A program made the translations under genes and the position numbers. From DASYPQ01 sp036006425 (GTDB lineage: Bacteria > Planctomycetota > UBA1135 > GCA-002686595), in assembly GCA_036006425.1 (NCBI GenBank), contig DASYPQ010000005.1, positions 145,189-209,188 of the forward strand: DNA of 64,000 nt. Reading direction: 5' to 3'. A model generated the notes under the pieces. It was not told the origin of the DNA, did not search any database, and worked only from the letters and a program-made list of their open reading frames with translations. Position 1 is the stretch's first letter; every line of letters begins with the position of its first letter. Positions 37,679-46,184 of the stretch are shown here, piece by piece.

Positions 37679-38449
37679 ATGACCACCCTCTGCACGCTCA
37701 ACCTCAACGGGATCCGTTCCGCCGAGCGACGCGGGTTCTCCGCGTGGCTCGCGAAGAGGAGGCCCGACATCCTCTGTCTCCAGGAGCTCCGCGCGATGGT
37801 CGACGACGTCGATGCGTCGCTCCACTCGCCGAAGAACTACACGTCGCGCTGGCATTGCTCGGTGAAGAAGGGCTACGCGGGCGTCGGATTGCTCACGCGC
37901 GCGCAGCCCGCGCGCCACGCCGACGGGACGGGCTTCCGCCACTGCGCCGACGAAGGCCGCGCGACGCGCGCCGACCTCCGCGGGCTCTCGGTGGTCAGCC
38001 TGTACGTCCCGTCCGGCTCGTCCTCGGAGGAGCGCCTCTCGATCAAGCTCGAATTCATGCGGCAGATGCTTCCGTACACGGAAAAGCTGCTCGCCGAGAA
38101 GAAGCCGATCGCGATCTGCGGCGATTTCAACGTCGCCCACACCGCGCTCGACCTCGCGCGGCCGAAGCAGAACGTGAAGAACTCGGGCTTCCTGCCCGAG
38201 GAACGCGCCTGGTTCGACGAGCTCCTCGCCCAGGGCTGGGTCGACGTCGTGCGCAAGCTCCACCCCGAGAAACCCGGCCTCTACTCGTGGTGGTCCCAGC
38301 GCGGTCGCGCGCGCGAGAACGACGTCGGCTGGCGTCTCGACTACGTGCTCGCGAGCCCGAAACTCGCTCCGCGCATCACGCGGGCGTGGATCGAGAAGAA
38401 GGCGGCCCTCTCCGATCACGCACCCGTGTGGGTCGAGATCGGCGACTGA
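37679..38449 (+). CDS. xth: Exodeoxyribonuclease III (Xth/ExoA family AP endonuclease)
   Basis: 256 residues covering one EEP-fold domain: NLNGIRSAERRG, CLQELRA (metal-binding Glu), GYAGVGLLTR, GDFNVAHTALDLA, GWRLDYVLAS and LSDHAPVWVEI (catalytic Asp-His). It cleaves abasic sites and removes 3' blocks, working with DNA polymerase I in base excision repair, which matches its divergent partner polA. The symmetrical 45-bp arm upstream implies co-regulation. The 3' end is seven bases from a convergent methyltransferase gene. Confidence 0.95.
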   Translation: MTTLCTLNLNGIRSAERRGFSAWLAKRRPDILCLQELRAMVDDVDASLHSPKNYTSRWHCSVKKGYAGVGLLTRAQPARHADGTGFRHCADEGRATRADLRGLSVVSLYVPSGSSSEERLSIKLEFMRQMLPYTEKLLAEKKPIAICGDFNVAHTALDLARPKQNVKNSGFLPEERAWFDELLAQGWVDVVRKLHPEKPGLYSWWSQRGRARENDVGWRLDYVLASPKLAPRITRAWIEKKAALSDHAPVWVEIGD

Positions 38450-38456
38450 CCGGACT

Positions 38457-39437
38457 TCAGCGCGTTTTCCGCACCACGACGAACACGAGGCCCGCGTCGG
38501 GATCGTTCAGGCCGCGCATCAGCCAGCCCATCCGCATCGACCACATGCCGAACGCGCTCGGCTTCGGCTGCGCCTCGAACAACGTCGATCCGTCCGTCGC
38601 GGGCGGGATGCTGCGCACCCACGTGAAGCCGAGTTTCTCGAGGAGCTTCACGACGTGCGGCGTCGGCAGGATGTGCTCGAGCGGGTGGAGGTACTGGTCC
38701 TCGATCCAGATGCGCTTCTTCTCCTCGTCGAGGTCGCGTCGGCGCAGGATGGGATCGAGGAGGCGGATCGGGCGCCCGACCATCCGTCCGAGCACGCGGC
38801 GCGAGCAGTGGAGGAAGCGTCCCATCGTCTCGTAGTAGCCGAGGAGCAGGAATCCGCCCGGCGCGACGCGGCGCGCGACGCACTCGATCGCCCGGTCCGG
38901 ATCGGGCGTGTGGTGCACGACGCCGCGCGAGATGACGACGTTGAACTTCTCCTCCTCGAGCGGGAGATCGAACAGGTCGCCGCGGACGAGCTGGATGTTC
39001 TTGATGCCGGCCTTGCCGCGGAACCAGTCCGCGCACATCAACGACTCCTTGCAGCCGTCGACGCCGATCACGCGGCGATTCGGGCCCGCGAGCGCGAGGA
39101 AGGACGCGAGCTGCCCGGTGCCGCAACCGCAGTCGACGACGGTCGTCTCCGGTCCGATCGCGTCGTCGAGGGCGACCAGGAAGGGCGCCTGGCGCGAGCG
39201 GTCGATCAGCGTCGGGCCGTCGTCGCCGGGGTGGTACCCGGGGAAGGGGCTCGCCGTGTAGAACTCCTCGACGCCGGCCGCGCGCGTCTCGCGCTGCTTG
39301 ACGCCGATCGTGTCGAGGATGCCTCCGACGCGGTCGAAGGCGAGGCCGCAGGTCTTGCACGCGCGCTGCCCGTCGTCCAGGGGCTCGAAGCAGCGGGGGC
39401 AGAAGCTCGTTCCGGTGAGGGTGGAAGACGTCGCCAT
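38457..39437 (-). CDS. Zinc-ribbon-containing class I SAM methyltransferase
   Basis: 326 residues. The N-terminus has a zinc ribbon (CPRCFEPL...CKTCG, residues 13-31). The methyltransferase core follows: motif I VVDCGCGTGQLASFLA, IGVDGCKESL, and VVISRGVVHHTPDP, as in UbiE/Coq5-like small-molecule or lipid methyltransferases. The C-terminal part (HPLEHILPTPHVVKLLEKLG) may shape the acceptor site. Substrate unknown. ATG 39437 is 80 bases from the divergent arylsulfotransferase-like gene. Confidence 0.85.
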   Translation of the reverse strand: MATSSTLTGTSFCPRCFEPLDDGQRACKTCGLAFDRVGGILDTIGVKQRETRAAGVEEFYTASPFPGYHPGDDGPTLIDRSRQAPFLVALDDAIGPETTVVDCGCGTGQLASFLALAGPNRRVIGVDGCKESLMCADWFRGKAGIKNIQLVRGDLFDLPLEEEKFNVVISRGVVHHTPDPDRAIECVARRVAPGGFLLLGYYETMGRFLHCSRRVLGRMVGRPIRLLDPILRRRDLDEEKKRIWIEDQYLHPLEHILPTPHVVKLLEKLGFTWVRSIPPATDGSTLFEAQPKPSAFGMWSMRMGWLMRGLNDPDAGLVFVVVRKTR

Positions 39438-39517
39438 AACCCCGGAAGTCTACCCGACGCTCCCGGGACCGGTCGCGGCAGTGGCGCGGACCCCGGGAGG
39501 CGCGTCATGCTGGGCGG

Positions 39518-41104
39518 ATGATCCGGATTCCTGCCGCACTCGTCTTCCCGCTCCTCCTCTCTTCCTCGGCGTTCGCGCAGGCGAAACCCGACGACAAGAA
39601 ACCGGCCGAGAAGCCCCCCGAGAAAGTCGACGACAAGAAGGAGCCGGAGGAACCGCGCGGTCTCAAGCTCCACGCGTCCGGCTCGTTCGACGGGTTGACG
39701 ATCATCCAGCCGCTGCGCAGCAAGGACGTCCACCTCGTCGACATGGAGGGCAACGTCGTGCACACCTGGCACACGGACTTCACGCCGGGCGCGTGGCTCC
39801 TCCTGCGCGACGACGGGATCCTCGTCCGCTCCGGGCACAAGGACGAGAAGACGCGCTTCCACGGCGGCGGCATCGGCGGCGTGATCCAGGAGATCGCCTG
39901 GGACGGCAAGGTCGTCTGGGAGTACGAGCTCGCGACCGACGGGATGCGGATGCACCACGACATCGAGGTGATGCCGAACGGCCACATCCTCGCGATCGCG
40001 TGGGAGAACCACTCGGCCGCCGACGCGGTCGCGCGCGGACGCGACGCAGACAAGGTGTTCGAGAAGGAAGGCCTGTGGCCGGACGCGGTGCTCGAGCTGA
40101 AGCCGATCCGGCCGCGCGGAGCCGAGATCGTGTGGTCCTGGAGAGCCTGGGATCACCTCGTGCAGGACCGCGATCCGCAGAAGCCCGGCTACGCGGCGCT
40201 CCGCGATGCTCCCGGGCGGATCGACATCAACGCCGACCACCGCTACGAGAAGAAGGACCTGACGCCCGAGGAAGCGAAGAAGCGCGCGGACCTCCAGGCG
40301 CAGATGAAGAAGCTGGGGTACGCGGGCGGGGACGCGGGCGACGACGAGCCCAAGGACCACCCGAAGGACGGCCCTCCGAAAGATGGCCCGCCGAAGGACG
40401 GTCCGCCGAAGCCGCCCGAGCCGAGCGGGGACTTCATGCACACGAACGCGGTCGACTACCTGCCGGGCGAGGACCTGATCCTCCTCTCCTCGCCGCACCT
40501 CTGCGAGATCTTCGCGATCGACCACGCGACGACGACGACCGAGGCCGCCGGGAGCACCGGAGGCAAGCGCGGCAAGGGCGGTGAGCTCCTGTGGCGCTGG
40601 GGGAATCCGCAGAACTACGGCTCCGGCACGCGCGAGGACCGCCGCTCCTTCTATCAGCACGATTCGAGCTGGCTGCCGCAGGGGAAGGACGGCGAGCTGC
40701 GCGTCCTCTTCTTCAACAACGGGCAGGGCCGCACCCCGAAGGAGTTCTCGTCGGTGGAGGAGCTCGTCCTTCCGTTCACGAGCGCGCTGGGATTCGCGCG
40801 CGCGGAAGGGAAGCCCTTCGGACCGGAGACGCCGGCGTGGTCCTATTCCGACCCCGAAAAGTTCTTCTCGCCCTTCATCTCCGGCGCGCAGCGTCTCCCG
40901 AACGGCGACACGCTGATCTGCGAAGGCAAGAACGGGCGCGTGTTCGAGGTGACGCGCGACGGCAAGGTCGTGTGGGACTACCTGAACCCGCTCGGCGGAG
41001 AGGTCGAGCCGAGCCCGCAGGGCGGCAAGGCGCCGCCGAAGGCGCTCTTCCGCGCGGTGCGGATCCCGCGCGACCACCCCGGGCTCAAGGGGAAGCTGCC
41101 TTAG
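39518..41104 (+). CDS. Exported arylsulfotransferase-like (ASST-family) beta-propeller protein
   Basis: 528 residues with a signal peptide ending ...SSSAFAQA. Propeller repeats of ASST type alternate 'D.EGNVVHTW', 'WDGKVVWEY', 'MHHDIEVMPNGHIL', 'SFYQHDSSWLP' and 'RDGKVVWDYLNP'. Family members move sulfuryl groups between phenols, using a His nucleophile; MHHD or QHDS could provide it, but I cannot say which. A Lys-Pro-rich insert with three 15-base tandem units (40361-40405, PKDGP) interrupts the propeller. It overlaps the convergent HD gene by 20 bases. Confidence 0.75.
   Translation: MIRIPAALVFPLLLSSSAFAQAKPDDKKPAEKPPEKVDDKKEPEEPRGLKLHASGSFDGLTIIQPLRSKDVHLVDMEGNVVHTWHTDFTPGAWLLLRDDGILVRSGHKDEKTRFHGGGIGGVIQEIAWDGKVVWEYELATDGMRMHHDIEVMPNGHILAIAWENHSAADAVARGRDADKVFEKEGLWPDAVLELKPIRPRGAEIVWSWRAWDHLVQDRDPQKPGYAALRDAPGRIDINADHRYEKKDLTPEEAKKRADLQAQMKKLGYAGGDAGDDEPKDHPKDGPPKDGPPKDGPPKPPEPSGDFMHTNAVDYLPGEDLILLSSPHLCEIFAIDHATTTTEAAGSTGGKRGKGGELLWRWGNPQNYGSGTREDRRSFYQHDSSWLPQGKDGELRVLFFNNGQGRTPKEFSSVEELVLPFTSALGFARAEGKPFGPETPAWSYSDPEKFFSPFISGAQRLPNGDTLICEGKNGRVFEVTRDGKVVWDYLNPLGGEVEPSPQGGKAPPKALFRAVRIPRDHPGLKGKLP
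40361..40405 (+). repeat. In-frame 15-bp tandem repeat in the ASST-like gene
   Basis: Three near-identical units encode P-K-D-G-P each, with degenerate units on either side (PKDHPKDG before, PKPPEP after). They form a flexible charged linker inside the beta-propeller. Copy number may vary between strains. Confidence 0.8.
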
Positions 41105-41690
41105 GCTTCGCGAGCACGGTCAGCTCGAGCACGGCGCGCGCGAGCTCCTCCGAGAGCCGTCCCGGGAATCGCTCGAGGAAGATCCGCGCGAGCGAGCGGT
41201 AGTACCAGAGCGTCCCGTCGCGGCCGCCGTTGAACTTCTTCCAGTAGGCCTCGGGATCGGTCGTCGCCGCGAGGTCCGCGACGGTCGAGCGCACGTTGTG
41301 CAGCTTGTCCGCGCAGGAGACGAGGAGAACCGGAGGGCCGGCCTGCGCGAGGCGCGCGAGGTACGCGACCTTGCGCTCCTTCCACGGAGGCTTCGGCATC
41401 GTGTCCGCGTCGGTGCAGGCCTCGACGATCGCGAGGACCGTCTCGCCGAAACGCTCGCGGATCGCGGCGCGCAGCTCCGGCGCACCGCCGAACGACGCCG
41501 CCTGGTCCTCGATCGCGTCGTGGAGGAGCGCCGCGATCGCTTCGTCCTCCGAGGCGCCGTGCTCGACCACGATCGCAGCGGTGGCGAGGAGATGGGCGAC
41601 GTAGGGGACTTCCGAGCCCTTGCGCTGTTGCGCGCGGTGAAGCAAGGACGCCCAGGCGAGCGCGCGGTCGAAGCGGTCTCCGAGGATCAT
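41085..41690 (-). CDS. HD-domain hydrolase resembling SpoT/MESH1 alarmone hydrolases
   Basis: 201 residues. HRAQQRKGSEVPYVAHL corresponds to the 'AH.GQ.RK.G.PYI.HP' start of the RelA/SpoT hydrolase domain, LLHDAIEDQ to its HD-ED metal site, and SCADKLHNVRS to the ADK.HN motif. This domain alone, with no synthetase or TGS part, resembles a small alarmone hydrolase that would cleave (p)ppGpp; other nucleotides are possible. ATG 41690. The 3' end overlaps the convergent ASST-like gene. Confidence 0.82.
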   Translation of the reverse strand: MILGDRFDRALAWASLLHRAQQRKGSEVPYVAHLLATAAIVVEHGASEDEAIAALLHDAIEDQAASFGGAPELRAAIRERFGETVLAIVEACTDADTMPKPPWKERKVAYLARLAQAGPPVLLVSCADKLHNVRSTVADLAATTDPEAYWKKFNGGRDGTLWYYRSLARIFLERFPGRLSEELARAVLELTVLAKPKAASP

Positions 41691-41705
41691 CGACGAGCGC
41701 GGAGT

Positions 41706-42587
41706 CTATCCGGCGCTCTCGTCCTGCCGCGAAGAGATCCGCCACAGGCCCAGCGCCGCCGGCAGGACGGCGAGCGCCGCGACGAGCACGAGGAGGGCGA
41801 CGGACTGGAGTCGCCAGCCGAGCACGTCCTCGGCGACCCGGATCATGTCGTTCGTCAGGCCGAACGAGCCGCTCTCGGCGTAGCCCTCGCGGCTCGACGA
41901 GCTGAACATCAGCCCCGCGCAGAGGCGCACGTTCGTCCCGACGAGGTACCAGCCGACCGTGCCGTAGAGCCCGCGCTCGAGACGCGACTCCGTGAACCCT
42001 CCGTCGAGCGTCTTCCAGAGACAGATCGTCGCGAACGCGAGCTCTCCGCCGTGCCCCCCGAGGAGGTGCAGGCATTCCTTCGCCCCCGTGAAGGCGAGCG
42101 CGGGATAGATCACGGCGACGAGAGCGAGTGCCACCACGCGCGCGCGGCCGGCGAGGAAGCGCCACGCCGCTCCCGCGAGCATCGCCCAGACGCACAGCGC
42201 GAAGACGACCGACGGCTCGGAGTGGATCGACGCCGCGTGCCCCTCGAGCGAGATCGCGGGGAAGGCCGGCATCCCGAAGAACCAGGCGACCGCGCAGTGA
42301 CCCATCTCGTGCGCGAGCGAGGCGAGGAACCAGCCCATGAAACCGACGAGCGGCGTCAGCGCGAAGAGCGGCGCCGTCAGCGCTCCGACACCGAGGTAGA
42401 TCCAGGGCTCCCTCGGATCGCGCGCGGGCGATTCGTCCGCGAACGACGGCTCGGGGAGCTGCGGCTCGAGCCGCGGGGCGACGACCGGAGCCCGTCGCAG
42501 GAGCTCGCCGCACATCTCGCAGACGAGCGCGTCGTCCGGGTTCGCGCGGCGGCAGGCGGGGCAATCGACGCCGACGGCTTGGAGCAT
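41706..42587 (-). CDS. Zinc-ribbon membrane protein with an HExxH (M50-like) motif
   Basis: 293 residues. The N-terminal zinc ribbon CPACRRAN...CEMCGELL (residues 9-28) is followed by a linker and about six hydrophobic segments. The second segment carries SLAHEMGHCAVAW, the HExxH of intramembrane or membrane metalloproteases. A late Asp-Gly/NPxG third-ligand motif typical of site-2 proteases is not obvious, so protease activity is uncertain. ATG 42587 is 31 bases after recJ's stop, so it is probably co-transcribed with recJ and the HD gene. Confidence 0.72.
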   Translation of the reverse strand: MLQAVGVDCPACRRANPDDALVCEMCGELLRRAPVVAPRLEPQLPEPSFADESPARDPREPWIYLGVGALTAPLFALTPLVGFMGWFLASLAHEMGHCAVAWFFGMPAFPAISLEGHAASIHSEPSVVFALCVWAMLAGAAWRFLAGRARVVALALVAVIYPALAFTGAKECLHLLGGHGGELAFATICLWKTLDGGFTESRLERGLYGTVGWYLVGTNVRLCAGLMFSSSSREGYAESGSFGLTNDMIRVAEDVLGWRLQSVALLVLVAALAVLPAALGLWRISSRQDESAG

Positions 42588-42618
42588 CCCGCCGGTATCG
42601 GCAGACGCCCTCCTCCTC

Positions 42619-44382
42619 CTAGAGCGCCGGCCGCGCTCCGGTGCGGAAGTCGTGGATCTCGAGCTCGAGCATCTTCTCGCCGCGGAAGACGTTCCAGCGC
42701 GGCGTGAAGACGGCGTGCACGGGCTCGCCCATCCGCAGCTCGTCCGCGCGCGCGGCGGCACCGAAGAACATCGCCTTCAGGACGTTCGCTCCGCGCCGCA
42801 GCTGGAGCACGAGGTGCGTGCGGTCGCTGCCGACGGTGCGCGGCGGCTCGGCGAGCCGCAGATCGCTAGCGAGGAGCACGGGCTTCTCGTTGCGCTCGCC
42901 GAACGGCGCGAGCCGTCCGATCTCGCGCATGAGCTCCGTCGTCACGCGCTCGAACGGCACTTCGCAGTCGATCCACGTCGGCGGCGCGTGGAATCCCTGG
43001 CCCTCGAGCATCGTGCGCGAGCGCGCGCAGACCGCGTCGCGCAGGCGATCGACGGCGTCGGCGCGGACTTCGCAACCCGCGGCCTGCTCGTGGCCGCCGT
43101 ACTTCACCATGTGCTCGGCGCCGCCGTGGAGCGCGTCGAGGACGCTGAAGCCCGGCACGGACCGCGCGCTGCCGCGACCGGATTCGCCGGCGAGACCGAT
43201 GACGACGGCGGGGCGCGCGTGGCGTTCGGCGAGACGCGCGGCGACGATGCCGACGAGACCCTGGTGCCAGCCTTGTCCGGCGAGGACGAGGACGGGATGG
43301 AGCTCGGCGTCCGCGAAGGGCTCCGCGGCGCGCGCGGCCTCCTCGAAGAGCTGCGCGGAGAGGCGCTTGCGCTCGAGGTTCAACGCGTCGATCTCGCGCG
43401 CGAGGCGCATCGCTTCGCCGGGGTCGTCGGCGAGGAGGAGCTCGACGGCCGTTTTCGCGCTGCCGAGGCGGCCGGAGGCGTTGATGCGCGGGCCGATCTG
43501 GAAGGCGAGGTCGTCGGCTTCGAGGTCGCGGCCGTCGAGCTTCGCGATCGCGAAGAGGGCGCGGACGCCGGAGTTGCGCGAGGTGGCGAGGGAGCGGAGG
43601 CCGAAGCGGGAGAGGATGCGATTCTCGTCGACGAGGGGGACGACGTCGCAGACGGTGGCGATCGCGACGTAGCCCATCGCGTCGACGAGGTATTCCTTGA
43701 GGTCCTCGCGGACGCGGGAAGCGCCGGTGATCGCCTGGCAGACGCCCCAGGCGAGTTTGAAGGCGACGGCGCCGCCGCAGAGTTCGCGGAAGGGGTAGCG
43801 GGAGTCGGCGAGCTTCGGATTGACGATCGCGACGGCGGGCGGGAGCTCGCCGCGCGGAGGCTCGTGGTGGTCGGTGACGATCGTGTCGATGCCGAGGTCG
43901 CAGAGCTCGGAGATCGTCTCGCGCGAGGAAGTGCCGTTGTCGACGCTGATGACGAGCTTCGCGCCGGTCTCGAGAGCGCGCGCGATCGAGTGCGGGCCGA
44001 AGGCGTAGCCGTCGGTGAAGCGATTGGGGATGTGCCAGGCGACGCGGGCGCCGAGTTTCTTGAAGAGGCGGACGAGGAGCGTGGTGCCGGTGACGCCGTC
44101 GACGTCGTAGTCGCCGTGGACGAGGATCGTCTCCTTGTTCTCGATCGCGCGGACGATGCGCGCGGTCGCCGCAGCCATGCCGGGAAGGAGAGCGGGGTCG
44201 TGGAGGGCGGAGAGACGCGGCTCGAGGTGGTCGCCCGCGAGCTTCGGATCGGTGATGCCGCGGATGGCGAGGAGAGCGCTCGCGATGTCGGAGATGCCGC
44301 AGGCGCGCGAGAGAGCGGCGACGGCGGCGAGATCGGGCGCGCGCAGCTTCCAGGGCGGTCGAGTGAGCGCGGCGGGGGACAT
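42619..44382 (-). CDS. recJ: Single-stranded-DNA exonuclease RecJ
   Basis: 587 residues. DHH-family motifs are in order: HGDYDVDGVTGTTLL, SVDNGTSS, VTDHHEPP, GGAVAFKLAW and GPRINASGRLG, then the DHHA1 segment QGWHQGLVGIVAARL with KYGGHEQAAG, and a C-terminal OB domain. It is a 5'-3' ssDNA exonuclease of recombination and mismatch repair. ATG 44382 is chosen because the RecJ-typical RPPWKLR follows within eight residues; an upstream start at 44436 would add 18 unconserved residues. Confidence 0.95.
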   Translation of the reverse strand: MSPAALTRPPWKLRAPDLAAVAALSRACGISDIASALLAIRGITDPKLAGDHLEPRLSALHDPALLPGMAAATARIVRAIENKETILVHGDYDVDGVTGTTLLVRLFKKLGARVAWHIPNRFTDGYAFGPHSIARALETGAKLVISVDNGTSSRETISELCDLGIDTIVTDHHEPPRGELPPAVAIVNPKLADSRYPFRELCGGAVAFKLAWGVCQAITGASRVREDLKEYLVDAMGYVAIATVCDVVPLVDENRILSRFGLRSLATSRNSGVRALFAIAKLDGRDLEADDLAFQIGPRINASGRLGSAKTAVELLLADDPGEAMRLAREIDALNLERKRLSAQLFEEAARAAEPFADAELHPVLVLAGQGWHQGLVGIVAARLAERHARPAVVIGLAGESGRGSARSVPGFSVLDALHGGAEHMVKYGGHEQAAGCEVRADAVDRLRDAVCARSRTMLEGQGFHAPPTWIDCEVPFERVTTELMREIGRLAPFGERNEKPVLLASDLRLAEPPRTVGSDRTHLVLQLRRGANVLKAMFFGAAARADELRMGEPVHAVFTPRWNVFRGEKMLELEIHDFRTGARPAL

Positions 44383-44472
44383 GGCGAGGCCCGAGGCTAG
44401 GGAATCGCCCCAAGGCGCGCGAGTCCTCGGCAACACGCGCCTGCAAGCGCGCGAGTTACGCCGGGGAGAAGT

Positions 44473-44973
44473 TCAGGGGTCGCCCCGTATCGACAGACTG
44501 TCGACGTCCGCGTCGTCGCCCTTCCCGCCGGGTCGACCGTCCTTGCCGTAGGACTTCACGATCGGCCGCGGCCCTCCGGGGCCCGGTGGCTCATAGATGT
44601 ATTCTCGACCCCACGGATCTCTCGGCACCCGAACCGCATCGAAGTATCTCTCGCCGTTCGCGTCCGGCGTCACCAGGACTTGGATGCTGTCCGGAAACTT
44701 CCCGCCATTGTTCGCGGCGAATTCCTCGAGCGCAGCATCGAGATAGAAGATGTCCCTCTCGACTCTCTTCGTGACGGTGAACGCATGATGCTTGAGCACG
44801 TTCGGCACGACCAGCGTGGCGAGCAGGACGAGGGCCACGATGGAAATGACGGCGAAGGCGCCGAGGCCAACAAGGATCCAGATCCAGCGCTGTCGCTTCC
44901 TTCGTGTCGCTTCGCTAGCTGAATCCGATGCTGAAGAATGGGGGTCGATCGACTGAGCGAGGGAGTCGTCCAT
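44473..44973 (-). CDS. GspG-like C-terminal domain protein without prepilin signal (1 of 3)
   Basis: 166 residues: a polar N-tail of about 28 residues, one membrane helix (WIWILVGLGAFAVISIVAL), then a type II secretion major-pseudopilin-like domain with FPDSIQVLVTP, VPRDPWGREYIYEPP and the calcium-loop-like YGKDGRPGGKGDDADVDSL. A genuine GspG begins with a short leader and GFTLLE, which is absent here, so prepilin peptidase processing is not expected. It is probably an inner-membrane protein with an exported pseudopilin-like fold. Two paralogues lie just upstream. Confidence 0.8.
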   Translation of the reverse strand: MDDSLAQSIDPHSSASDSASEATRRKRQRWIWILVGLGAFAVISIVALVLLATLVVPNVLKHHAFTVTKRVERDIFYLDAALEEFAANNGGKFPDSIQVLVTPDANGERYFDAVRVPRDPWGREYIYEPPGPGGPRPIVKSYGKDGRPGGKGDDADVDSLSIRGDP

Positions 44974-45051
44974 GGTTCTCGTCTCGGCTGGGCCCCGGGG
45001 GATCAGGACAGTGATCGGGTCGACGTTCGAGGTGTTCGCGTATTCCGGTGG

Positions 45052-45525
45052 CTAGCGCTCGGAGCGGATATTGAGGCTGTCCAGATCCGCATCTTCGCCT
45101 TCACCCCCGGGCTCGCCGTCGCGGCCGTAGGTGAAGACGCGAGGCTCGGCGTGCTCGGGAGACGGCGGTTCATAGAGGTACGGGCGTCCCCACGGATCGC
45201 AGAGCGCATCTCTGCTGTCGATGAGCTCGCGTCCGTTGCTCCCCGTCTCCACAAGGACATCCAGGCTGTCCGGGAACTTGCCGTCGTGGCCCTGAGCGTA
45301 GCTCGCGAGTGCTGCCTGGATCTTCAGGACGCCGATCAAGGCCTTCGGCCCCGGCCCGGCGAACGTCATCAGGACATGGGGCAGCACAAGGAGCACGAGG
45401 ACGACGCCGCAGATCGACGCGATCACGAACGCGAGGCACGCGCACGCGGGGAACTTCTTCTTTCTCGGAACGTCCTCCGCTTCTCCGAAGCGAGCGGAGG
45501 TCGGAGCACTCTCGGTCGGACTCAT
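45052..45525 (-). CDS. GspG-like C-terminal domain protein without prepilin signal (2 of 3)
   Basis: 157 residues; a membrane helix (CLAFVIASICGVVLVLLVLPHV) at about 28-50 follows a charged N-tail with KKK. The C-terminal domain reads KFPDSLDVLVE, LCDPWGRPYLYEPP and YGRDGEPGGEGEDADLDSL, clearly paralogous to its neighbours but diverged. ATG 45525; the stop is TAG. It lies 78 bases upstream of the first copy on the same strand. The tandem array argues for repeated local duplication. Confidence 0.8.
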   Translation of the reverse strand: MSPTESAPTSARFGEAEDVPRKKKFPACACLAFVIASICGVVLVLLVLPHVLMTFAGPGPKALIGVLKIQAALASYAQGHDGKFPDSLDVLVETGSNGRELIDSRDALCDPWGRPYLYEPPSPEHAEPRVFTYGRDGEPGGEGEDADLDSLNIRSER

Positions 45526-45602
45526 CTCCAGTCGTCCTCGCGGGATCCAGGAACGTAGGGGCCGGGTCGACGACCCACTCGACCACATCTTCCGAGCGCG
45601 AG

Positions 45603-46094
45603 CTATCTGCGATTCGCGAGCGTGAGATTGTCGACGTCCGCGTCGTCGCCCGTGCCGCCGGGTCGACCGTCCTTGCCGTACGAGTAGACGAGCGGCTTCG
45701 GTTGTTCGGGACCGGGAGGCTCGTACCGGTATTCGCGACCCCAAGGGTCCTTGGGGATGTGACGTGCGTCGAGGAACGTCTGCCCGTTCACGTCGGGGGT
45801 TACGAGCGCGTCGAGGCGGTCCGGGAACTTGCCGCCGTTCGCGATCGCGTATTCTTCCAAGGCGGAACCGATCGCGGTGATGTCCTCTACGGCCTTCACC
45901 TTCGAGGAGAAGGCCGGTCTTGTGCAGAGAGGGCTTGGGGACAGCCGGTCAAGGATCACGTAGAGCACGAGGAGGCCGAGGACACCGAGAGTGAGCACTC
46001 CGAGGGACCAGACGGCGCGGTGCAGCGGCCCCGCGCCGATCGCGCTGCCCGCATCGAACTCGCACCCGCACTGAGGACAACTGGCTTGCGGCAA
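45603..46094 (-). CDS. GspG-like C-terminal domain protein with N-terminal zinc ribbon (3 of 3)
   Basis: 163 residues. It starts with a half zinc-ribbon (CPQCGCEFD, residues 6-14), then a membrane helix and the shared domain: KFPDRLDALVTPDVNG, IPKDPWGREYRYEPP and YGKDGRPGGTGDDADVDNL. The start is TTG 46094, supported by AGGTGA just upstream. It is the 5'-most of three paralogues. The differing N-termini on a shared C-terminal domain suggest exchange of N-terminal modules. Confidence 0.78.
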   Translation of the reverse strand: MPQASCPQCGCEFDAGSAIGAGPLHRAVWSLGVLTLGVLGLLVLYVILDRLSPSPLCTRPAFSSKVKAVEDITAIGSALEEYAIANGGKFPDRLDALVTPDVNGQTFLDARHIPKDPWGREYRYEPPGPEQPKPLVYSYGKDGRPGGTGDDADVDNLTLANRR

Positions 46095-46184
46095 GATTCA
46101 CCTCGCGATTCGCACGGGAGAACAACTGTGCGGCCGGGTCGACGATCGACCCGGCCGCGTCTTCCGAGCGCGTGACGAACTCTC

